Assembly (NCBI GenBank): GCA_014384025.1
Contig: JACNGQ010000116.1
Span: 1-48,209, forward strand
DNA from: Planctomycetota bacterium
GTDB lineage: Bacteria; Planctomycetota; Phycisphaerae; Sedimentisphaerales; Anaerobacaceae
Direction: 5' to 3'
DNA: 48,209 nucleotides
In this document: one piece after another, positions 23,952 to 32,751 of the stretch
How the letters are laid out: every line of letters starts with the position of its first letter
Position numbering within the stretch: position 1 is the stretch's first letter
Program-made: the position numbers and the translations under genes
Notes under the pieces: generated by a model
The model's input: only the letters and a program-made list of their open reading frames with translations
The model's database searches: none
Told to the model about the DNA's origin: nothing

Positions 23952-26381
23952 ATGGCCAAACGCAAAACTAGGAAGAAAACACCAAAGGGGGGTAAAGTCA
24001 CAAAGATTTCACGTCTGCGAAAACCAGAAGATATGCCTTTGGAGCAATGGCAGATTGCTTTACGCAAACAGTTTGCTCAGAAGCAGAATTTTCGACTTAA
24101 GAACATTGGCGAAGAACTAATATTCTCTGAATTTATTGTCACAAATCCGGAAACCAGCGGCGAATATCGCGTTGCAATTCGTGGGCAAAGAATCGGTGAT
24201 AATTACTGTTCGTGCCCGGATTTTGCGGTTAATACCCTTGGGACATGTAAACACATTGAGTTTACACTTGCCAAGCTACAGCGAAAACGCGGAGGCAAAA
24301 AAGCTTTTACAGATGGCATCCAACCGGCCTATTCAGAAGTTTATCTGCGTTACGGTGCCAAGCGAGAAGTGATGTTTAATCCCGGAACGAAATATCCTGA
24401 ATCTCTTCTGGAGCTTGCATCACGTTACTTCAATAAGCATGGAATTCTAACGCCACAAGGTTACTCCCAATTCGATACGTTTATGAGAAAGGCTGGAGCA
24501 ATCAAGCATGATTTGCGTTGCTATGATGATACAATAGAATTTATCGCCCAGGTCAGGGACCAGGCTCTTCTAAAGAAACGAATTGAAAAAGCTTTTCCAA
24601 GCGGTGCCAACAGTGCTGCTTTCAGGAATCTATTGAAGGTCTCGTTGTATCCTTACCAGCGCAAGGGAACTTTATTTGCTGCAAAAGCAGGACGAAGCCT
24701 GATTGCTGATGATATGGGCCTTGGCAAAACCATTCAGGCAATTGCGGCAGTTGAGATATTAGTCAGAACAGTCGGCCTTGAGCGTGTACTGATTATCTCT
24801 CCGACTTCGCTGAAGCATCAGTGGAAACAGGAGATTGAAAAATTCTGTGACCGCTCAACTCAAGTCGTAGAAGGCTCTCTCGCAAAACGGGCCAGGCTTT
24901 ACACATCTGATTCATTTTATAAGATCATCAATTATGAAGTTGTCCATCGCGACCATGATCTTATCCGCAATTGGGCGCCAGAAATGATCATTCTTGATGA
25001 AGCCCAGCGAATCAAAAACTGGAAAACCAGAAGAGCACAAAGTGTAAAAAAGCTTGATTCCAAGTATGCCCTCGTACTTACCGGAACACCGTTAGAGAAT
25101 CGGCTGGAAGAACTACACTCCATTGTTGAATTTGTCGACCGCTTCCATCTGGGTCCGATGTTCCGTTTCCTTGCCGAGCATCAGCATGTAGACAAAGATG
25201 GCCGAGTGATAGGATACCGTAATCTTTCCATGATTGCCAAATCATTAGAAACGGTTCTCGTTCGACGCACCAAAAAGGAAGTTTTGAAGGAATTGCCGGA
25301 ACGTCTGGATAAGAACTATTTCGTTCCAATGACCAAGGAACAAATGAAGTATCATGAAGAAAACCGGGAAACTGTTGCACGTATCGTTGCCAAATGGCGA
25401 CGGCTCGGGTTCTTACCCGAAACCGACCAGAGAATCCTTATGATTGCTCTGCAAAATATGCGAATGAGCTGCAACAGCACATATCTTCTTGACAAAAAAA
25501 CCGACTATGGCATTAAAGCTGATGAATTGATATCAGTACTTGAAGAAATATTTGAACAGCCGGATGCAAAGGTAGTTATATTTAGCCAATGGCTGGGAAC
25601 ACATGAAATACTTCTGGATCGTCTCAAATCATCTAAACGCAATTATGTGTTGTTTCACGGTCGTATCCCAGGTTCCAAAAGAAAGGACTTGATAAGACAA
25701 TTCAAAAATGACCCTGATTGCCAAGTGTTTCTCTCGACAGATGCCGGCGGGGTAGGACTAAACCTGCAAAATGCCTCAGCAGTTATTAACATGGACCTGC
25801 CCTGGAACCCGGCAGTGTTAGAACAGCGTATTGGACGGATTCATCGTCTTGGCCAGCACAGACCGGTGCGCGTAGTAAACTTTGTAGCTCAGGGCACAAT
25901 CGAACATGGTATGCTTTCACTGTTGTCATTTAAGCAATCCCTTTTCTCAGGGGTTCTTGACAAAGGAAAGGATGAAGTTTTCTTAGGTGGAACACGTCTG
26001 AAACGCTTTATGGACTCAGTCGACAAAACTACAAGTGCCATTCCTGAATCAATGCCTCAACAAGCCAAGGCCGGAGAAAACGGTGATGGCACAGAGCAGG
26101 AAGTTTCAACTGAAACAAAAAAGAAGGAAACATCAGAAACCCTGCAGCAGCAAACTTGGGAAGACCTTGTTTCAACGGGCTTATCATTCCTTGACAAACT
26201 TGGTCAAACACTGCTTGGCCAGGAAAGTCAACCACACGAGCCACTTTCGAAAGCGTTTTCAGGATTAAAGGTTGAAACAGATAAAGCTACCGGCCAACGT
26301 CATCTCAAACTACCAATACCAAAAAAGGAAGTTCTCACTGGCTTAGCTAATCTGTTTAACGAACTTTCAAAAAGGATGTGA
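23952..26381 (+). CDS. SWIM zinc finger-SNF2 DNA translocase
   Basis: An 809-residue protein. A basic N-terminus is followed by a SWIM zinc finger (CSC at 86-88, CKH at 99-101). The SNF2 ATPase has Walker A DDMGLGKTIQA near 250 and DEAQRIKNW near 348. The helicase C half has LSTDAGGVGLNLQNA and the motif VI region PAVLEQRIGRIHRLGQ. The last roughly 120 residues are a polar linker and a short helical tail of unknown role. AAGGA lies ten bases upstream of ATG 23952. Bacterial SWIM-SNF2 proteins (HepA/RapA-like group) remodel protein-DNA or RNA polymerase complexes and also occur in defence loci. It follows recQ on the same strand after about 100 bases. Confidence 0.88.
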   Translation: MAKRKTRKKTPKGGKVTKISRLRKPEDMPLEQWQIALRKQFAQKQNFRLKNIGEELIFSEFIVTNPETSGEYRVAIRGQRIGDNYCSCPDFAVNTLGTCKHIEFTLAKLQRKRGGKKAFTDGIQPAYSEVYLRYGAKREVMFNPGTKYPESLLELASRYFNKHGILTPQGYSQFDTFMRKAGAIKHDLRCYDDTIEFIAQVRDQALLKKRIEKAFPSGANSAAFRNLLKVSLYPYQRKGTLFAAKAGRSLIADDMGLGKTIQAIAAVEILVRTVGLERVLIISPTSLKHQWKQEIEKFCDRSTQVVEGSLAKRARLYTSDSFYKIINYEVVHRDHDLIRNWAPEMIILDEAQRIKNWKTRRAQSVKKLDSKYALVLTGTPLENRLEELHSIVEFVDRFHLGPMFRFLAEHQHVDKDGRVIGYRNLSMIAKSLETVLVRRTKKEVLKELPERLDKNYFVPMTKEQMKYHEENRETVARIVAKWRRLGFLPETDQRILMIALQNMRMSCNSTYLLDKKTDYGIKADELISVLEEIFEQPDAKVVIFSQWLGTHEILLDRLKSSKRNYVLFHGRIPGSKRKDLIRQFKNDPDCQVFLSTDAGGVGLNLQNASAVINMDLPWNPAVLEQRIGRIHRLGQHRPVRVVNFVAQGTIEHGMLSLLSFKQSLFSGVLDKGKDEVFLGGTRLKRFMDSVDKTTSAIPESMPQQAKAGENGDGTEQEVSTETKKKETSETLQQQTWEDLVSTGLSFLDKLGQTLLGQESQPHEPLSKAFSGLKVETDKATGQRHLKLPIPKKEVLTGLANLFNELSKRM

Positions 26382-26482
26382 TAAAACGCTTACAATGTCA
26401 ATACTCATTGATAAATCCATGTCTCTGTTGTTTTTTCAAACTCAATGCCCACATCCCCTAGGGCCTATGCATATCTTTGAAG

Positions 26483-26510
26483 TTGACAATTGACTGAAGA
26501 TTATTATCCT
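26483..26510 (+). promoter_or_regulatory. Promoter upstream of the epimerase
   Basis: TTGACA (26483-26488), a 16-base spacer and TATCCT (26505-26510), 34 bases before the ATG at 26544. The -35 is perfect and the -10 weak. Confidence 0.45.
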
Positions 26511-26543
26511 TTGCGTATAACAAAGTTTTTCCAAAGGACTTAC

Positions 26544-27500
26544 ATGAGAGTATTAATAACAGGTGGAGCAGGTTTTATCGGGTCTCATTTGACGGAAAGG
26601 CTGCTCAAAGACGGCCATAAGGTTACTGCTATTGATAACCTCAGTACCGGAAGTCTGAAGAACATCGAGAATTACAGAGAACATTCCGGATTTGAGTTCG
26701 TCAAGGGCGACATCCGTAATGCAGAGCTAATGGAGCCTCTGGTCGAGCACAGCGATATGATTTTTCATCTTGCTGCGGCTGTTGGCGTTAAGCTTATAGC
26801 CGAGGATCCGGTGCTGACGATCGAAACGAATATTGGCGGTACTGAGATAGTGCTGGATATAGCCAATAAATTCGGCAAAAAAACCTTCCTTTCTTCAAGC
26901 AGCGAAGTCTATGGTAAAAGCGAAGCAGTGCCGTTCCATGAAGATGATGATATCGTGCTCGGCAGCACAAGTGTTTCCCGGTGGGCGTATGCATGCAGTA
27001 AGGCGATAGACGAATTTCTGGGTCTGGATTTCTATCAGCAGTACGGATTGAGTGTCGTAATCGGCAGGTTCTTTAACACGATTGGGCCAAGGCAGACAGG
27101 CCAATACGGAATGGTGGTACCTCGATTCGTTCAAATGGCGCTCAAAAATGAGCCTATTCTGATATGTGGGACAGGAAAACAAACACGATGTTTCTGTTAC
27201 GTGGGCGACCTTGTAGAGGCTGTCATCAAGCTGATGAATTGCGAGCATGCGGCCGGTAATGTGTACAATATCGGTTCGAACGAAGAAATATCCATCGAAG
27301 AGCTTGCTGATAAGATTATCGAAATGACGGGCAGCAAAAGCAAGAAGCAGTTTGTGCCATATGAACTTGTTTATGGAAGGCCGATAGATGATATGATGCG
27401 TCGGGTGCCGGCTCTGGAGCGAATCAAGGAAACGATCGGCTGGGAGTCCAAAACGCCCTTGGACGAAATCCTGCAAGTAATCACCGATAGTCTAAAATAA
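26544..27500 (+). CDS. NAD-dependent sugar-nucleotide epimerase/dehydratase
   Basis: A 318-residue extended short-chain dehydrogenase. ATG 26544 (MRVLITGGAGFIGSHL) with AAAGGA upstream is preferred over a longer frame from 26490. The Rossmann motif TGGAGFIG is at 6-13, the catalytic Ser lies in LSSSSEVYG and the Tyr/Lys pair in WAYACSKAIDE. The GRFFNTIGPRQTGQYGMVVP segment and the DD..RRVP end resemble UDP-glucuronate decarboxylase/dTDP-glucose dehydratase-like enzymes. It probably supplies a nucleotide sugar for cell-surface polymers. The exact substrate cannot be read from the sequence. Confidence 0.85.
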   Translation: MRVLITGGAGFIGSHLTERLLKDGHKVTAIDNLSTGSLKNIENYREHSGFEFVKGDIRNAELMEPLVEHSDMIFHLAAAVGVKLIAEDPVLTIETNIGGTEIVLDIANKFGKKTFLSSSSEVYGKSEAVPFHEDDDIVLGSTSVSRWAYACSKAIDEFLGLDFYQQYGLSVVIGRFFNTIGPRQTGQYGMVVPRFVQMALKNEPILICGTGKQTRCFCYVGDLVEAVIKLMNCEHAAGNVYNIGSNEEISIEELADKIIEMTGSKSKKQFVPYELVYGRPIDDMMRRVPALERIKETIGWESKTPLDEILQVITDSLK

Positions 27501-27575
27501 AAACCAGTATCTCAAGGTAAACAATTTAGCCTGTTTTGTGAATAAAAGTACAATTATTTTGGATTGCGTTATGTA

Positions 27576-28664
27576 ATGCGTGCAAAAGTTGCGGTTATTA
27601 AAACTCGCCCTGAAACCGTAATCGAAGACATCGACGGGCTCGTCGAAACAGCCGGTCTCAAAGATGCTCTGCCTTTGGATAAACCGACCATACTAAAAGA
27701 CAACATATCCTGGCATATGCCATTCCTGAGCGCCAACACAACACCATGGCAGTTGGATGGTATCATAAAAGCTCTGGGTAAACGCGGATACCGGAATGTG
27801 GTCTGTGTTGAGAACCGTACTGTGGTAACCAATCCTGTCAAAGGTCAACGTCTTAATCATTATACTCCTGTGTTGATCGAAAACAGCATTCCCGTGAAAT
27901 CTAATTTCAATCCAGACCACATGCGATGGATCAGATACGAGCCAAAGGCCGAGATGCTGGTTTTGCACAAGGTGTATCCAAAGGGTATTTATTTGCCTGA
28001 TTACTTCTTTGACAAGAACATTATTCATCTGCCTACGATGAAATGCCACATTTATACCACTATGACCGGTGCTATGAAAAACGCATTCGGCGGACTGCTT
28101 AATCACAAACGCCATTACACCCATAGCGTCATACATGAAACGCTTGTGGATTTGCTGGCTATACAGAAGGAAATTCACTCGGGCATTTTTGCCCTCACCG
28201 ACGGCACAGTGGCCGGTGATGGTGCTGGTCCGCGGACTATGATGCCTGTAATCAAGAATTACATGCTTGCCTCTGCAGATAGTGTGGCTGTTGATGCTGT
28301 CTCGGCGAAGATGATGGGATTCGATCCTATGAGCATCGGCTGCATCCGCATTGCCCACGAACGTGGCCTTGGCGTTGGTCGGCTTGAAGAGATAGAAGTA
28401 GTTGGTGAGGACATTTCCAAAATTAATTTCAACTTCCGGCAATGCGACAACTTCGTAAGCCGTGCCGGTAAGCTCTTCTGGTTCGGGCCGCTGAAATCTT
28501 TGCAGACATTAATGTTTCGCACACCTTTAGTCTATGCATTCATTTTCGGCTCGTTTTTTTATCATGATTATATCTGGTGGCCAACCGTTGGCAAAAGACG
28601 CATGAAACAAATCGAAGACTCCGGATGGTACAAGCTGTTCCAGAGCTATAACGAGCGGATTTGA
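27576..28664 (+). CDS. DUF362 domain protein
   Basis: A 362-residue protein from ATG 27576, preferred over a TTG at 27564. It contains the DUF362 landmarks: IIHLPTMKCHIYTTMTGAMK then NAFGGLL (about 150-180), ALTDGTVAGDGAGPR (about 210-225) and ASADSVAVDAVSAKMMGFDP (about 233-252). DUF362 proteins are often iron-sulfur-linked, but no CxxCxxC ferredoxin motif is present here. The C-terminal 70 residues are aromatic-rich and may touch the membrane. The function is not established. About 90 bases of its middle are repeated as a remnant at 29701-29790. Confidence 0.8.
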   Translation: MRAKVAVIKTRPETVIEDIDGLVETAGLKDALPLDKPTILKDNISWHMPFLSANTTPWQLDGIIKALGKRGYRNVVCVENRTVVTNPVKGQRLNHYTPVLIENSIPVKSNFNPDHMRWIRYEPKAEMLVLHKVYPKGIYLPDYFFDKNIIHLPTMKCHIYTTMTGAMKNAFGGLLNHKRHYTHSVIHETLVDLLAIQKEIHSGIFALTDGTVAGDGAGPRTMMPVIKNYMLASADSVAVDAVSAKMMGFDPMSIGCIRIAHERGLGVGRLEEIEVVGEDISKINFNFRQCDNFVSRAGKLFWFGPLKSLQTLMFRTPLVYAFIFGSFFYHDYIWWPTVGKRRMKQIEDSGWYKLFQSYNERI

Positions 28665-28856
28665 TCAAGTGGTTGATTTTTAATAAAACTTTTCTGATTG
28701 AAGCAAGATATCTTAATAGAAAAGCTTCATTTCTCTTGTGTTCCAATCTGCCTATCAAATAATTAAAATACAGCCAAAAACTCCAACCTTAATCATGTAT
28801 CCAGTTTTTTCGGGAGTATTATAGCGGTCTTCTTGATACCAACACAATGTTAAGGA

Positions 28857-29186
28857 TTAAAGCATTTTCTGGCAGGTGCTTTCTAATGCATCGAGTTTGT
28901 TTTGGATTACGTCCCAGACAATTGTGAGATTAACACCAAAATATTCATGAATAAGGATATTCCGCAAGGCTATAATTTTGTACCATTCTATTTCCTCATT
29001 TTTTTGCTTGATCTCGTCAGGTATAGTTCGGGCAGCTTCGCCGATAACTTCAAGATTGCGGATAACAGCATCCTGGGTTTTTTTGTCAGCTTCAAAAGCC
29101 TTATAGTCCGTATCCTTAACATATTCCCGGATAAGAGCTATCGCTTGTAGTATATCGTCAAGCTGTTGTTTATAGTCCCTTGGCAT
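28857..29186 (-). CDS. hepT: HepT-like HEPN RNase toxin (DUF86)
   Basis: A 109-residue helical protein with the DUF86/HepT pattern: QLDDILQAIALIREYVKD, then RNLEVIGEAARTIPDEIK. It has a complete RNase motif ALRNILIHEYFGV (RN....H.Y, about residues 74-86). In HepT the Tyr after the His is the AMPylation target of its antitoxin. It is downstream of mntA with a 17-base overlap, the standard MntA-HepT operon. Both genes look intact. Confidence 0.85.
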   Translation of the reverse strand: MPRDYKQQLDDILQAIALIREYVKDTDYKAFEADKKTQDAVIRNLEVIGEAARTIPDEIKQKNEEIEWYKIIALRNILIHEYFGVNLTIVWDVIQNKLDALESTCQKML

Positions 29187-29469
29187 AAATTACTTCCTTA
29201 TCAATAATGGGCTTAAGACGGGGCTTGACAGTATCAGCGATTACTAAATCGACAGGCCTGTCAAACAGTCTCTCCAAATAAAATTTCAAATCCATGTAAT
29301 GGTCAAATGTTGGCTTGACAAAATCTACCAAGATGTCAACATCACTTTTATTGTCAGCCTCATTGCGGACCAATGAGCCAAAAAGACCTATGCTGCGGAC
29401 AGAAAAATTCTGTTTTAATTCCTCTGCCTTCTTATTTAGCTGTCCCAGAATGTCTTCTTGTGTGAACAT
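29170..29469 (-). CDS. mntA: MntA-type nucleotidyltransferase antitoxin
   Basis: A 99-residue minimal NTase with SIGLFGSLVRNEADNKSDVD followed by ILVDF (about residues 26-50), the GSx10DxD motif, and a third acidic residue in PVDLVIAD. AAAGGGGATG before ATG 29469 is a good ribosome-binding site. MntA AMPylates the HepT tyrosine and so neutralises it. This is the third NTase/HEPN-type layout in the window and the one that best matches the characterised system. Confidence 0.85.
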   Translation of the reverse strand: MFTQEDILGQLNKKAEELKQNFSVRSIGLFGSLVRNEADNKSDVDILVDFVKPTFDHYMDLKFYLERLFDRPVDLVIADTVKPRLKPIIDKEVIYAKGL

Positions 29470-29918
29470 TCGGCATCCCCTTTTTCGTTTTCCACGTGGT
29501 TATTTTAATCCCGTCTTTATAACACTGCTCTACCAGTTCAATTCTGTCCTGATGTTTCTATATTAGTCATACTTTACTGTCATACACTATATTGCTGTAA
29601 TGAAAGAGTCAACTTTTTTTTCCTGTATCTCTGTTATCTGCATGTAAAGGCAAGAGTTTCAAGTTTTACGAAGACAAGTTTATCGCTTTGTACTGTTGGT
29701 TTTCATGAAACACTTGTTGATTTGCTGACTATCCAGAAGAAGGTCCACTCGGACATTTTTGCTCTCACCAGTAGTACCGTGGCCGGTGACTACTCCTCAA
29801 GGCGAGCTCTTCATAGGTGGTCTGTGAGGTGCTTTAAACAGAAAGAATCGTCTTTGCGACCGAATGGGTGAAAGCGTTTACTTAAACAGCTGTGGGTAGT
29901 TGGTGCGAATCCACAATT
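29470..29918. repeat. Gap with duplicated fragments
   Basis: At 29672-29691 lies an exact 20-base copy of 21463-21482. At 29701-29790 lies a 90-base remnant of the DUF362 gene (parent 28131-28220). It reads HETLVDLLTIQKKVHSDIFA against HETLVDLLAIQKEIHSGIFA, with no gaps. No gene is otherwise visible. Confidence 0.65.
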
Positions 29919-30329
29919 CTATTCTTCACGTAGCTGCTGCGCCAAAGCAACCATTTCCTTCGCTTCCTGATCACTCACAACGCCAGCTCGTTCATAACCT
30001 CCGATATTGCGTTTCTTGCGGAACTGGTTCAATTGAGCGATAAGCTTTATGTCCGCACCTATGGTATATGCCAGCGAGTGAATGACCCTGTAATGATGCG
30101 AATCGCGCGCCGCTCGATATCCTACAGCTGCCAAGGTAGCCGTTGCTGCTTGCAATGCCGCATTATATGCAATGTTCATCCGCCAATCTGTACTGAGACC
30201 AGCAGATTTACAATCACTCAGGTCACGGTCAGCCACACCTAATAGATCTACAATCTCCTGTTGGCTAGTTTTATGTTCGACAAGCCAACTATTGTTCAGC
30301 CAGTCTTGCAAGCTCATCTTCGTTTCCAA
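29919..30329 (-). CDS. HEPN-domain protein (module 3)
   Basis: A 136-residue protein with MSLQDWLNNSWLVEHKTSQQ at its start, then AALQAATATLAAVGYRAARD and FRKKRNIGGYERAG. The RN-x-x-x-Y(E) element occupies the position of the HEPN RNase motif, with Tyr instead of the usual His. It is downstream of the HTH-NTase gene and overlaps it by 41 bases. This HEPN type typically accompanies an HTH-NTase gene. A likely better start is ATG 30314 (MSLQDW). Confidence 0.7.
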   Translation of the reverse strand: METKMSLQDWLNNSWLVEHKTSQQEIVDLLGVADRDLSDCKSAGLSTDWRMNIAYNAALQAATATLAAVGYRAARDSHHYRVIHSLAYTIGADIKLIAQLNQFRKKRNIGGYERAGVVSDQEAKEMVALAQQLREE

Positions 30330-30852
30330 TCAAGAAAACCTTTGACTCTCTAAGAATAGTTTTAAGAAAATGATGCTCTGCCTCTAATTTTTTCTGAAAT
30401 TCATCAAAAGGATAGACAGAAGGATTGACCTCTCGGTAGAGTTTTTCCTGTCCCTGCATCAGCGCTTCGACAACTTCGCCCAAACTGCACTCGCCGATGA
30501 CCATCAGGTCAACATCGCTTTGGCTTTTGGCCGAACCGGATGCCATACTTCCATAAATGAAAGCAACTTTTATTTTTCTTGCTAATGACTCCAAGGCTTC
30601 ACTTAATACATCAACCAAACCTGCCGTCTTGCGAAGCAAACCTGAAAGTTCGGTGAAGAACGGACAGACTGTATTTGCCTGGTAATATGTACGATTGCCA
30701 TCTTTACTTTTGGTTATTATTCCTGCATTTGCAAGGCCTATGAGTTCTCTTCGCACTGTTCCAATGGCTAGGCCCGTTCGGCGTTCAATATCGCGCAAGT
30801 ACAACTGCTGATCCGGTTTGGCCAGCAATAGCGCCAGCACCTTCTTGCGCAC
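30289..30852 (-). CDS. HTH-nucleotidyltransferase fusion (module 3)
   Basis: A 187-residue protein from GTG 30852. Residues 1-65 form an ArsR/winged-helix domain (LYLRDIERRTGLAIGTVRRE, then LIGLANAGIITKSKDGNRTYY). The NTase domain follows with VAFIYGSMASGSAKSQSDVD then LMVIG (about 94-120). Upstream of the GTG the frame stays open and reads KPIDWLFPEVRKK, so a non-standard earlier start is conceivable. A DNA-binding NTase with a palindrome at its own start fits autoregulation plus modification of its HEPN partner. Confidence 0.8.
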   Translation of the reverse strand: MRKKVLALLLAKPDQQLYLRDIERRTGLAIGTVRRELIGLANAGIITKSKDGNRTYYQANTVCPFFTELSGLLRKTAGLVDVLSEALESLARKIKVAFIYGSMASGSAKSQSDVDLMVIGECSLGEVVEALMQGQEKLYREVNPSVYPFDEFQKKLEAEHHFLKTILRESKVFLIGNEDELARLAEQ

Positions 30853-30893
30853 TTCAGGAAAAAGCCAGTCAATTGGTTTTTTGTTACCACAAT

Positions 30894-30922
30894 GCGCACA
30901 ATTGTGCGCTAAAAGCGCACAA
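30894..30922. promoter_or_regulatory. Operator of the HTH-NTase/HEPN operon
   Basis: GCGCACAATTGTGCGC (30894-30909) is a perfect 16-base palindrome. After five bases a third half-site, GCGCACAA (30915-30922), follows in direct orientation. It lies 42 bases upstream of the GTG start of the minus-strand operon. The protein's own winged helix is the obvious candidate to bind it. The rest of the gap to 31404 shows nothing else clear. Confidence 0.7.
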
Positions 30923-31404
30923 TATTCAAGAATTAATTTTCAGGATTTTCTGTCTTTTTCAATCGTGGTTCAATTAAATCTGTCACTGTTATTCCATGCT
31001 ACTTGCAATTCCACTTATGTGCATATAGGTATAGGTAAGGCTAAATAACACTCATATTAACGATGTTGACAGACTAATATGGCAAAAATGTTATTTTGAG
31101 TATATTTTTAGATAAATTCTTATATTATAAGGATTTATCTAACTTTTTCACTTGACCTTGTTCTTGTGTCTGGTACAATGTAAGTTATGGCTTAATAAGG
31201 GTTTATATTGAAAAATGCGACAAATCATCAATCCGTAGAAAATGACCTTTTTTGAGTGTTTCAATACTGCATTACTACTGCCGGTATGCAGAGCTTTATT
31301 TATAATACATATTCTATACTTTGCTGGGAGGTCTGATTATTCATTCACAATAGTGGTTAAATTGAATCTTAGATAGGGAAGAAATCTAAAGAGGAGGTCA
31401 AGAC

Positions 31405-32607
31405 ATGATTTCGAAAGTCGGTTTGTATCGTAACCTGCGCAATAAAAAGCTGTGGGTGGTCCGGTGGTACGGCGAGTATGAGCCTGCTACAGGCAAGCGG
31501 AAACGCTACAGTAAATCCTTCAAATTAAAAGGAGATGCTGAGGCGTTTCGACTGCAGAAGGAAGTTGAGTTTGATCAGGGACACAGACGTGATAAGCCCA
31601 AAGAGATTACCCTCGAGGAATTCTGTAAAATCTATACCGAATGCCTAACTGTCAGACCGGAGACTGTAAAACTCTACGACAACACCCAAAGGCGACTCCT
31701 TCAATATTTTGGTAGCGGGGCTTCACTTAACCAGATTACACCCTTAAATGCAGAGCGTTTTATGGCATCACTGAAGCCCCTGAACGGTAAAGGGGAGCTT
31801 TCAACCTCAGCTGTGCACAGGGTTCTGCGCAACTGCCGAACCATGTTCAACAAAGCTGTTATTTGGGAAATTCTCAACAGGAATGCCTTTGCCAAAGTCA
31901 CTGCTGTGAAGGTGGTGACAAGAGACTGGCACTATCTAACGCCTCAGCAGTACAAGCTGCTCTTAAAGGCGGCCCCATCTCTTCGCTGGCGTGCCTTTTA
32001 TGCCTTGTGCTATACAGCAGCCCTAAGGTTAGGTGAGGCCCTCTCGATACTCTGGACCGACATCGATTATGAAAAACGGCAGGTCAAAGTTCAGCGCCGT
32101 CCAGGGACTGTCACACTGCCGCCCTTTGAGATAAAAGACAAAGATTCTCGAACAGTTGATCTGCCGCGACAATCCATAGAGGCCCTTGAGGACCTGTATA
32201 GTTACTATGATGGGACGCAGACTTATAGCCCCTATATCGTGCTCGATAGAGAGCAATATGAACGGGTCAAGGCGAAGTGGACCATGTACCAGAAGCAAAG
32301 AAAGCCCTGGAAAAATAAGAACCTTCTCAACAATGTTTTAACTAATTTCAAGCGGCATCTAAAGAAGGCCGGTATCGAACCCGAAGAAGGCAAGACTCTT
32401 TCTGTCCAGACCTTGAGGAAAAGCTGCATACAGAACTGGGCCAACAATATCACTAATCCGGAGGTCGTTAAGGTGCTGGCAGGTCATTCTGATCTAAAGA
32501 CGACCATGCAGTATTACTGCCGGATCGACAGTGATCAGAGGGCAAAAGCAGCCGCTGCAATTGAAAATTTGCTCAGAGAGGCTGATGCCGGAATTATTGA
32601 CTTTTGA
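31405..32607 (+). CDS. Tyrosine recombinase/integrase 2
   Basis: A 400-residue protein. ATG 31405 follows AGAGGAGGTCAAGAC, a strong ribosome-binding site. The N-terminus (SKVGLYRNLRNKKLWVVRWY) is an Arm-type domain like that of integrase 1, though the proteins are clearly diverged. Catalytic residues: Arg in AALRLGEAL, Arg in LRKSCIQNW, His in LAGHSDLKTT and Tyr in MQYYC. Where the first catalytic His of HxxR is expected the protein has Gln (VQTLRKS). Gln or other residues are tolerated in some family members, so activity is uncertain rather than excluded. Confidence 0.82.
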   Translation: MISKVGLYRNLRNKKLWVVRWYGEYEPATGKRKRYSKSFKLKGDAEAFRLQKEVEFDQGHRRDKPKEITLEEFCKIYTECLTVRPETVKLYDNTQRRLLQYFGSGASLNQITPLNAERFMASLKPLNGKGELSTSAVHRVLRNCRTMFNKAVIWEILNRNAFAKVTAVKVVTRDWHYLTPQQYKLLLKAAPSLRWRAFYALCYTAALRLGEALSILWTDIDYEKRQVKVQRRPGTVTLPPFEIKDKDSRTVDLPRQSIEALEDLYSYYDGTQTYSPYIVLDREQYERVKAKWTMYQKQRKPWKNKNLLNNVLTNFKRHLKKAGIEPEEGKTLSVQTLRKSCIQNWANNITNPEVVKVLAGHSDLKTTMQYYCRIDSDQRAKAAAAIENLLREADAGIIDF

Positions 32608-32631
32608 GCCTAAAATAATGTAGTATCACTG

Positions 32632-32751
32632 CTATGGTAAAGGCCCTGTTACGCGCTCTGCACGAAGATCGACTATCGATTTGGCCTCTGTTACGGTCCG
32701 GAGCTGCTTTGCTTCTTTTCGACTCATATATTTTGCTCTGTCGATAACCAT
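32632..32751 (-). pseudogene. Tyrosine recombinase N-terminal fragment
   Basis: A 39-codon minus-strand frame from ATG 32751 reads MVIDRAKYMSRKEAKQLRTV, then TEAKSIVDLRAERVTGPL, and stops. The EAKQLRTVTEA..I.DL..GR.TG pattern resembles the start of the catalytic domain of a second recombinase type. Nothing follows it, so it is a fragment, converging on integrase 2. Confidence 0.4.

Noticed and set aside
27693-28442. Long minus-strand open frame opposite the DUF362 gene
   Set aside because: It is antisense to a clearly conserved gene, with no ribosome-binding site or recognisable motif.
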